DNA from: a virus
Strand: one strand, 5' to 3'
Length of the DNA: 64,000 bases
Virus record (IMG/VR): IMGVR_UViG_3300020178_000002
Span: 248,001-312,000 of that record
Shown: one piece after another, positions 59,467 to 64,000 of the stretch
Layout: the number at the start of each line of letters is the position of its first letter
Numbering within the stretch: the stretch's first letter is position 1
Position numbers and translations under genes: made by a program
Notes under the pieces: model-generated
What the model was told of the DNA's origin: nothing
The model's database searches: none
The model's input: only the letters and a program-made list of their open reading frames with translations

Positions 59467-59672
59467 AAAGGACTTTATTTATTAAAAAGAATGGTGCTGA
59501 GTTCTACAAGGAACTGAGTAAAGAAGAGAGGAGACAGAAAGTCATCTCTTTAGAGGTACAGAAGAAAACTACAGCAATGCAAGTAGCTAAAGACCCTATG
59601 CTTTTGTTTGGGTCTGCTGTTAAATACAAGCGTTGTGTTGAAGCTGGTTTCTTGAGCTTCAAAGAAATCTGA
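59463..59672 (+). CDS. Hypothetical basic protein (69 aa)
   Basis: The ATG at 59463 overlaps the previous TGA and has GGGGAG upstream; an in-frame ATG at 59451 is inside the preceding gene. Basic helical protein, no motif. Confidence 0.5.
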   Translation: MKRTLFIKKNGAEFYKELSKEERRQKVISLEVQKKTTAMQVAKDPMLLFGSAVKYKRCVEAGFLSFKEI

Positions 59673-59701
59673 AAAAACTCCTTGTTTTAGTCTCGGCTTT
59701 G

Positions 59702-59707
59702 TATAAT
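59702..59707 (+). promoter_or_regulatory. Promoter -10 (TATAAT) for the structured RNA/tRNA-Thr/tRNA-Lys unit
   Basis: TTTGTATAATAACTATG; the -10 box is consensus, the -35 is poor. Confidence 0.5.
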
Positions 59708-59714
59708 AACTATG

Positions 59715-59990
59715 TCGGTCATGTTAGACCTTTGTTCTTTGACATTTAGAACAACTCCTTAGGGAGGCTTCCTACAGGTAAAGCTGTTGGGTTGTGTGGT
59801 ATGCCCTTTCACCTCTTTGGTTAGGAGGTGTCTCCTGCTCTGTTGTTCCGTGGAGTGGGGCAAAACGGAACGCTTATCATATCTGATCTCTATTTGGTGA
59901 GATTTAGGGTTCGATTCCCACAGATGTGCTAGGCCCTCTTAAATTTAGCTCATTTTGAACGGTGTGTATCTAACTTTCGAGGGTCTAATT
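59715..59990 (+). ncRNA. Highly structured non-coding RNA ending in a tRNA-like domain
   Basis: No plausible coding frame. Complementary stems are visible in order: GGTC/GACC (59717-59730), TTGTTCT/AGAACAA (59732-59754), CTCC/GGAG nearby, CACCTC/GAGGTG (59810-59830), GTTCCGT/ACGGAAC (59845-59871). Next comes a tRNA-like domain: CATATCTG/CAGATGTG (59878-59885 with 59921-59928) enclosing ATCTC/GAGAT and a T-loop-like GGG-TTCGATT-CCC. Finally TAGGCCCTC/GAGGGTCTA (59930-59987) leads to ATTTTT. The tRNA-Thr follows. I do not recognise tmRNA, RNase P or 6S features. Confidence 0.55.
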
Positions 59991-59993
59991 TTT

Positions 59994-60066
59994 GCTGGTG
60001 TAGCTCAATTGGCAGAGCAACTGATTTGTAATCAGTAGGTTATGGGTTCAAGTCCCTTCACCAGCT
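59994..60066 (+). tRNA. tRNA-Thr (anticodon TGT)
   Basis: Acceptor GCTGGTG/CACCAGC, D-arm AGCTCAATTGGCAGAGC, anticodon arm ACTGA-TTTGTAA-TCAGT, T-arm with TTCAAGT. CCA is not encoded. The T-stem has one mismatch. Confidence 0.92.
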
Positions 60067-60071
60067 TTTTT

Positions 60072-60143
60072 GGGTTGTTAGCTCAATGGTAGAGCACACG
60101 ACTTTTAATCGTTAGGTTCTGGGTTCGAGTCCCAGACGACCCA
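60072..60143 (+). tRNA. tRNA-Lys (anticodon TTT)
   Basis: Acceptor GGGTTGT/ACGACCC, anticodon arm CACGA-CTTTTAA-TCGTT, T-arm CTGGG-TTCGAGT-CCCAG. Five bases from tRNA-Thr. Confidence 0.93.
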
Positions 60144-60190
60144 CTTTGAATTTTTGCTAAAGTCATCACGCTGGTTCAAGGATAATAATA

Positions 60191-60496
60191 ATGAGCGAGA
60201 AAAAAACATATACGATAAGAAGAAAATATGGTTGGGATGTTTACTCATACCATGTTGGTTGGAAAGAGATTGAGCTAACTGAGGAACAAATCGCAGAGGT
60301 TCGTGCTAATCCTGACTTGCTTGATGACGATGAATGGTTAGATAAAGCCTTTGATTGGGTTGATATGGATGAGGAGGAGTTGGTCACAGACTCTTGGTGT
60401 AAGGGTGGTGTTGACCAAATTCCCCTAGAGACTGAGATTGATTTCTACATTGAGGATCTTACAGGAGAAGAAGATGAGTCGGAAGATCAAGGTTAA
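60191..60496 (+). CDS. Hypothetical acidic protein (101 aa), paralog of the next gene
   Basis: Shares the motif LVTDSWCKGGVDQIPLE with LVSDEWCKGGVNQMPFK in the following gene, so the two are tandem duplicates. Very acidic C-terminus. Overlaps the next gene by 23 bp. Confidence 0.5.
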   Translation: MSEKKTYTIRRKYGWDVYSYHVGWKEIELTEEQIAEVRANPDLLDDDEWLDKAFDWVDMDEEELVTDSWCKGGVDQIPLETEIDFYIEDLTGEEDESEDQG

Positions 60497-60800
60497 ATAC
60501 GAGTGGACCATCTGGGCTCACTACGAAGGGTATAAAGAGATTGATGTTGATGAACACCCAGAGCTTTTAGAGAAGATCAAAGACAACTTTGAATCTATCG
60601 AGGACTTACAAACCGACATGAATACATGGGACTATGTTTGTGAGGATATTTGTGAGATCGAAGGTGAACATCTTGTATCTGATGAATGGTGTAAGGGTGG
60701 GGTTAATCAGATGCCTTTCAAGGTTGAACTAACCAACATTGAATTTGATGAACTTTTACATCCAGAAGAGGATGAAGAAGATGATAAACCTAAAGGATAA
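60474..60800 (+). CDS. Hypothetical acidic protein (108 aa), paralog of the previous gene
   Basis: The ATG at 60474 has AGGAGAAGAAG upstream; the longer frame (from 60438) lies inside the previous gene. Shares the WCKGGV[DN]Q motif with it. Acidic, C-terminal EEDEEDD tail. Confidence 0.5.
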   Translation: MSRKIKVKYEWTIWAHYEGYKEIDVDEHPELLEKIKDNFESIEDLQTDMNTWDYVCEDICEIEGEHLVSDEWCKGGVNQMPFKVELTNIEFDELLHPEEDEEDDKPKG

Positions 60801-61069
60801 TGGTTATGGGTGAGAGAGAAGACTTGATTGAAAGATACAAGGAAGCAAACCTAAAGAGAATAAAATATGGCTTTTTGAGTGCTATCTGTTTTCCTGTTGG
60901 GTTTCACTTGATTTTAATCATAAGTCATATTTTAGATATTGATCTTTTGTTTCCCATACTCTTTTTTATTGTTCTTCCTGTTTCTCAAATAGCTTTTATA
61001 GCTTTATGGTTTAGTAATCATACTCACCAGAGTGATTTAGAAGCAAGGATAAAAATAAAGTCAAAATAA
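60800..61069 (+). CDS. Membrane protein with two helices (89 aa)
   Basis: A charged N-terminus is followed by two hydrophobic segments (GFLSAICFPVGFHLILIISHIL and LLFPILFFIVLPVSQIAFIALWF) and a charged tail. Start overlaps the preceding TAA (TAATG); ATG at 60806 is an alternative. Could be a holin-like or envelope protein. Confidence 0.5.
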   Translation: MVMGEREDLIERYKEANLKRIKYGFLSAICFPVGFHLILIISHILDIDLLFPILFFIVLPVSQIAFIALWFSNHTHQSDLEARIKIKSK

Positions 61070-61093
61070 TTGTTGGCTTCTAGTCCTTTATTG

Positions 61094-61099
61094 TATAAT
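61094..61099 (+). promoter_or_regulatory. Promoter -10 (TATAAT) for the tRNA-Arg unit
   Basis: TTGTTG (61070-61075) and TATAAT (61094-61099) with 18-nt spacing; transcription would start near the GAGCTTGCC hairpin at 61108. Confidence 0.55.
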
Positions 61100-61147
61100 A
61101 CATACATGAGCTTGCCTTATAGCTTAATATTAAAGGCAACTCTTTAA

Positions 61148-61219
61148 GCATCAGTAGCTCAGTGGAAGAGCAGTGGCCTTCTAAGCCATTGGTCGTAGGT
61201 TCAAATCCTACCTGATGTA
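61148..61219 (+). tRNA. tRNA-Arg (anticodon TCT)
   Basis: Acceptor GCATCAG/CTGATGT, D-arm GCTCAGTGGAAGAGC, anticodon arm GTGGC-CTTCTAA-GCCAT, T-arm GTAGG-TTCAAAT-CCTAC. Flanked by a leader hairpin TTGCCTT/AAGGCAA (within 61112-61138) and by GAGCTT/AAGCTC arms outside the tRNA. Confidence 0.92.
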
Positions 61220-61303
61220 CTCGACAAAGCTCTCTCCCAGTATTTAAGGTTGGATTTAAGTCCTGTTAGACATGTTGAACAGCATTGGGGCTTTGTCGTA
61301 CTT

Positions 61304-61376
61304 GCACTCATAGCTCAGTTGGAAGAGCACCACTTTCCTAAAGTGGGGGTCGCAGGTTCAAGCCCTGCTGGGTGTA
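61304..61376 (+). tRNA. tRNA-Arg (anticodon CCT)
   Basis: Acceptor GCACTCA/TGGGTGT (two G-U pairs), D-arm GCTCAGTTGGAAGAGC, anticodon arm CCACT-TTCCTAA-AGTGG, T-arm GCAGG-TTCAAGC-CCTGC. Some longer open frames across it are incidental. Confidence 0.9.
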
Positions 61377-61377
61377 C

Positions 61378-61452
61378 TAGGTTCTCTATATTTTTTTGTA
61401 GTTTACAAGAAGCGAGAAAGAATAACTTTGCTAGAGTTGTTTAGAGAACCTA
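61378..61452 (+). repeat. Perfect inverted repeat between tRNA-Arg(CCT) and the minihelix
   Basis: TAGGTTCTCTA (61378-61388) is exactly complementary to TAGAGAACCTA (61442-61452). It would form an 11-bp stem closing a 53-nt loop in the transcript, perhaps separating the two RNAs. Confidence 0.6.
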
Positions 61453-61458
61453 ACTTAT

Positions 61459-61499
61459 ACACTTGTTAGGTTTTTGCAGGTTCGAGTCCTGTCAAGTGT
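61459..61499 (+). ncRNA. tRNA-like minihelix (acceptor stem + T-arm only)
   Basis: ACACTTG (61459-61465) pairs with CAAGTGT (61493-61499). Immediately inside the 3' strand is a five-pair T-arm, GCAGG-TTCGAGT-CCTGT (61476-61492), with a standard T-loop. Only 10 nt (TTAGGTTTTT) lies between the 5' acceptor strand and the T-arm, so the D-arm and anticodon arm are absent. This is the minimal substrate for RNase P and RNase Z. An alternative hairpin CCTAAC/GTTAGG (61449-61470) would compete. Confidence 0.65.
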
Positions 61500-61503
61500 T
61501 CTG

Positions 61504-61571
61504 GCTCTCCCCTACTTTATTTTTTAATCATTAGAGAAAATTAGGCAAAAGTAGAGGAGAGCTTTTTTTTT
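61504..61571 (+). terminator. Strong Rho-independent terminator
   Basis: GCTCTCC.CTACTTT pairs with AAAGTAG.GGAGAGC (one mismatch), followed by a run of eight or more T. Confidence 0.75.
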
Positions 61572-61592
61572 ATTTTTCCTTTCGTGTGTCGG

Positions 61593-61598
61593 TATAAT
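61593..61598 (+). promoter_or_regulatory. Promoter -10 (TATAAT) for the 61658 gene and downstream RNAs
   Basis: GGTATAATTA; the transcript would begin near TTGAGCA/TGCTCAA (61603-61619), a 5' hairpin, followed by an (AC)7 tract at 61627-61640 before the ribosome-binding site. Confidence 0.5.
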
Positions 61599-61657
61599 TA
61601 AGTTGAGCATGTTGCTCAATCTCCAAACACACACACACACATGAAAGGATATATCCT

Positions 61658-61861
61658 ATGGGAGATAATAAAAGGAACGCTTACGAGATCAGAGAGTCTC
61701 TTCTTGGTATGGCTATTGGCATTTTATCAGATCGAGATTCGAGACTGCGTGAGAATGAGTACTTGAAGCCAGAAGGCAATCGTCAGCCTGTTGAAGGTTA
61801 TGATGTTGATGAGGTTATCAAGATTGCTAATAAGCTAGACTCTTTTGTGAGTCAAAGTTAA
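61658..61861 (+). CDS. Hypothetical protein (67 aa)
   Basis: ATG preceded by AAAGGATATATCCT. Charged, helical, no family recognised. The transcript probably continues into the following tRNA-like RNA and tRNA-Glu. Confidence 0.5.
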   Translation: MGDNKRNAYEIRESLLGMAIGILSDRDSRLRENEYLKPEGNRQPVEGYDVDEVIKIANKLDSFVSQS

Positions 61862-61864
61862 TTA

Positions 61865-61983
61865 TATAAGTGCGGTGATAGCATACAGGGTTCTACTAAC
61901 TATTTTCGTATATACGACCCAGTGAGGAATAAGACAAGTTAGGAATACTCACTTACTTGCAGGTTTTAACCCTGCCACTTATA
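61865..61983 (+). ncRNA. Unusual tRNA-like RNA with enlarged central region (119 nt)
   Basis: TATAAGTG (61865-61872) pairs with CACTTATA (61976-61983). Directly inside is a perfect T-arm GCAGG-TTTTAAC-CCTGC (61959-61975). The central part is about 85 nt, roughly twice that of a class I tRNA, and contains GGGT/ACCC (61888-61920) and AGTGAG/CTCACT (61921-61953), which looks like an enlarged variable arm. No anticodon arm can be placed with confidence. The T-loop lacks the usual TTC. Confidence 0.5.
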
Positions 61984-61994
61984 TTACTAGCTTA

Positions 61995-62060
61995 CACCCC
62001 ACATGGTTTTCCATGTTAGCTAGGTTCAGGTCTTTTGTTGTTGTGATCTGAATTGGGGTG
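61995..62060 (+). ncRNA. Three-way-junction RNA element upstream of tRNA-Glu
   Basis: CACCCC (61995-62000) pairs with GGGGTG (62055-62060), enclosing CATGG/CCATG (62002-62015) and TTCAG/CTGAA (62025-62052). A competing pairing CTAGCT/AGCTAG also exists. It might be a processing or folding element for tRNA-Glu. Confidence 0.35.
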
Positions 62061-62065
62061 ACTAA

Positions 62066-62138
62066 GGACCATTCGTCTAGGGGTCTAGGACTCCAGCCTT
62101 TCACGCTGGCAACACGGGTTCAAATCCCGTATGGTTCA
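62066..62138 (+). tRNA. tRNA-Glu (anticodon TTC)
   Basis: Acceptor GGACCAT/ATGGTTC (one G-U), anticodon arm CCAGC-CTTTCAC-GCTGG, T-arm ACGGG-TTCAAAT-CCCGT. CCA not encoded. Confidence 0.92.
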
Positions 62139-62140
62139 TT

Positions 62141-62177
62141 AAAGCCTTTCCTATTCTTAGGAAGGGCTTTTTTTTTG
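62141..62177 (+). terminator. Rho-independent terminator after tRNA-Glu
   Basis: AAAGCCTTTCCTA pairs with TAGGAAGGGCTTT, followed by eight T. Confidence 0.8.
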
Positions 62178-62251
62178 GCTTGTGGAAGCCTAGCTTTTAT
62201 AAGTTAGGGTGGACTCACAGTGAGCCAAATACTTTAATAGGAGAAAAGATT

Positions 62252-62839
62252 ATGAATCTTGACATTGAAAATGGCACAATTATTACTTTCCATACACAAA
62301 GAGTTGGGAAGAAAGACTTAAAAAAAGATGGTGGGGTACATCGAGGTAGACACCATGTTAAAGTAACTATGCTTGTTGGAACAGACTATAAAACTGTCGC
62401 TGGTATTGACTTTATGAAGCTCTATGAGAAAAATCCTGATGACTACTACGACAAGTTTAATTCTATGGGCATTGTTGAAGACATGGACAAATGGGCATTT
62501 AGTTGTGCTTGGCACAGCAGAAGTCTTTATGAAGGGTTGTACGAAAGCTCAAGAGGCGAAAACACTTACAATAAGCATTTTGATGTTTATGACCCACATC
62601 CTTGTGGTGTTCGTGGTGTCCTAGTCCACAAAGAAACAGGAGGCATCTATCTTATGGGGATTTTAATCAATGAAGAGATTGTTGAAGAAGATCCTAATGG
62701 TGATGCAAGAAAGAGTACATACTCTAAAGAGCGTAAGATTGTTAGAGCTATCCAGAAAGAGTTTGGACTCGTTTCAGGTAAGTGGAGAAGCTATAAGCTT
62801 CCTGCTGGAACAACAATCAATGGTCTTGAAGCCAAATAG
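62252..62839 (+). CDS. Hypothetical protein (195 aa)
   Basis: The ATG at 62252 has AGGAGAAAAG upstream; a TTG at 62180 would begin in the terminator and is rejected. Contains a His/Cys-rich middle (CAWHSRSLYE, DPHPCGVRG). No recognised family. Confidence 0.5.
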   Translation: MNLDIENGTIITFHTQRVGKKDLKKDGGVHRGRHHVKVTMLVGTDYKTVAGIDFMKLYEKNPDDYYDKFNSMGIVEDMDKWAFSCAWHSRSLYEGLYESSRGENTYNKHFDVYDPHPCGVRGVLVHKETGGIYLMGILINEEIVEEDPNGDARKSTYSKERKIVRAIQKEFGLVSGKWRSYKLPAGTTINGLEAK

Positions 62840-62850
62840 GATTATTTCAA

Positions 62851-63183
62851 ATGGGATTAGATCAAACAGCTTTCATTCGTAAAGAAGGCGAAAAAGACAC
62901 TACTATAATGACTTGGAGGAAACACGCTAACCTTGAGGGCTGGATGCATGAGTTGTATCGAGACAAAGGTAACGAGGGTGTTTTTAATCAAGAAGAAGTA
63001 TCTTTAACAAAAGAAGACTTAACCCGACTCATGGAAGAGAACAACGAAGGCTTAGATGAAGCCTGTGGCTTCTTTTGGGGTGTTTCTGATGAAGAAGATA
63101 AGATAAACACAACCTTATTCATTATCCAAGCTCTTGAAGCCCTTGAAAAGGGGTATGAGGTGATCTACACATCTTGGTGGTAG
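62851..63183 (+). CDS. Conserved phage protein (MGLDQ.../WRKH family, 110 aa)
   Basis: The MGLDQTAF N-terminus, TWRKHANLEGWM and DEACGFFWG resemble a small conserved protein family frequent in phages, sometimes wrongly labelled phosphoglycerate kinase. Function unknown. Confidence 0.6.
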   Translation: MGLDQTAFIRKEGEKDTTIMTWRKHANLEGWMHELYRDKGNEGVFNQEEVSLTKEDLTRLMEENNEGLDEACGFFWGVSDEEDKINTTLFIIQALEALEKGYEVIYTSWW

Positions 63184-63225
63184 TTTATTTATAGGTCACT
63201 CTATAGAAAAGCGAAGGAGATATGA

Positions 63226-63981
63226 ATGTCTAAAATAAAACAACTTGAAATGAGAATTGCCAGACTAGAGAAACAATCTGCAATGACTATGGAAAACAAA
63301 AACAAGATACTAGGTAAGGGTTGTTATGTAAGCCTTAGCAAAGGTGGTAACATCAAACTAGTAGAGCAGTTTCCAAAAATAAAAAGAGGTATGACTCTCA
63401 GGGTAACTGAGTGGAATCGTCTTACTTATCTGTGGAGGCTTGATAATTTTCCAGAGTTGAAATCACAAAACCTCTTTGACAATGATCTAAGGCGAAAAAT
63501 TAGATATGCTGACTATGATCGAGCTAAGAAGATTATTCAATCTAAGATTGATGAAGTCAAAAAAGAGACTTACAACAATCGAGTTAGGCATCTGAAGAAA
63601 GATTTAAAAAATCTTGGAGGAAACCCATACCCATCCAAGCTCTTTAAGGTTTTGGAAAAAAATACCAAAGCACATGAAGAAGTTAAGAAAGCTATTGAGG
63701 TAGAGCCTTATCACTATGAAGACATAGAGGCTAGAGGTAAAGACTTCTCTATAGAAGTAAGATGGGATTACTCTAAGATAGAAGCAGATGGCAGTTATAA
63801 AGACCCTTATGAGGGAATGAGTACTTTCTACACTACAAAGACAAGAGCAAGTGCTAGGAATCTATGGTATCTGGTGAGCAGCATGGGTCATGACATAGAA
63901 GATTATACTTTAGAGGAGTTCCTTGCCTTAGCAAAGAGTAAGAGAATATCTTTAAGGTATGTTCCTAGTATTTGGAGATAG
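63226..63981 (+). CDS. Hypothetical protein with N-terminal coiled coil (251 aa)
   Basis: ATG preceded by AAGGAGATATGA. The N-terminus MSKIKQLEMRIARLEKQ is a short coiled coil; the rest is basic, mixed alpha/beta, ending RYVPSIWR. No known family; near the window end but complete. Confidence 0.5.
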   Translation: MSKIKQLEMRIARLEKQSAMTMENKNKILGKGCYVSLSKGGNIKLVEQFPKIKRGMTLRVTEWNRLTYLWRLDNFPELKSQNLFDNDLRRKIRYADYDRAKKIIQSKIDEVKKETYNNRVRHLKKDLKNLGGNPYPSKLFKVLEKNTKAHEEVKKAIEVEPYHYEDIEARGKDFSIEVRWDYSKIEADGSYKDPYEGMSTFYTTKTRASARNLWYLVSSMGHDIEDYTLEEFLALAKSKRISLRYVPSIWR

Positions 63982-64000
63982 TACATAGGCTCTGTTATGG

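Noticed and set aside
61250-61444. 64-codon open frame across tRNA-Arg(CCT)
   Set aside because: It overlaps a canonical tRNA and has no ribosome-binding site.
61627-61640. (AC)7 tract as a regulatory repeat
   Set aside because: Short simple repeat in an mRNA leader; no supporting context for function.
1-64000. CRISPR array or insertion sequence
   Set aside because: No regularly spaced direct repeats and no transposase motifs were found; the Cas4-like nuclease stands alone with replication genes.

Overview
The window is part of the genome of a large tailed double-stranded DNA phage (Caudoviricetes). It carries a phage-type large terminase, two giant tail-fibre-like genes, an amidase endolysin, a complete PIN-PhoH protein, a clamp-like protein, a tRNA array and tightly overlapping genes (many ATGA or TAATG junctions), on both strands in long blocks. 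The DNA is visibly A+T-rich. The amidase and the small membrane proteins suit a bacterial host, but nothing here identifies the host genus.

Layout. 1-4.7 kb (+): an incomplete fusion gene (DUF5872-like, PAP2 phosphatase, very basic tail), a Dps/ferritin-like protein, a zinc-finger protein and very small membrane proteins. 4.7-13.2 kb (-): packaging and probable virion genes, including TerL interrupted by an intein with a LAGLIDADG endonuclease. 13.3-20.6 kb: PhoH, then a replication/repair run (PD-(D/E)XK nuclease with Fe-S cysteines, coiled coil, sliding-clamp candidate, C-terminal half of an SMC/Rad50-type ATPase). 20.5-37.3 kb (-): adhesion region with PA14-like and LamG-like proteins and two fibre proteins of 2344 and 2321 aa. 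37.4-41.9 kb (+): amidohydrolase, adenylosuccinate lyase, adenylosuccinate synthetase and GMP reductase, together able to turn GMP into AMP. 41.9-48.5 kb: pentapeptide and coiled-coil proteins, a short dihydroorotate dehydrogenase and a PyrF-PyrE fusion, which together cover the last three steps to UMP. 48.6-53.1 kb: P-loop kinase, HTH protein, endolysin and a divergent GroEL-like chaperonin. 53.1-57.5 kb (+): a DNA methyltransferase split into separate N-terminal, middle and C-terminal genes, with three alternative middle genes. 57.5-64 kb: a large pentapeptide protein, six canonical tRNAs, several non-canonical tRNA-like or heavily folded RNAs, and small hypothetical genes.

How the parts may work together (inference). 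The purine and pyrimidine enzymes and the dCMP deaminase would shift nucleotide pools towards A and T/U, matching an A+T-rich genome. The split methyltransferase could modify phage DNA with more than one specificity. The chaperonin, Dps-like protein and tRNAs suggest substantial independence from the host.

The observations most likely to be new are the split methyltransferase with three interchangeable middle subunits (53097-57495), the tRNA-like RNAs in the tRNA array (above all the acceptor/T-arm minihelix at 61459-61499), the inverted PyrF-PyrE fusion beside a short PyrD, the divergent chaperonin, and a recurring intergenic element made of a C-run, 9-10 nt and TTGATAA.
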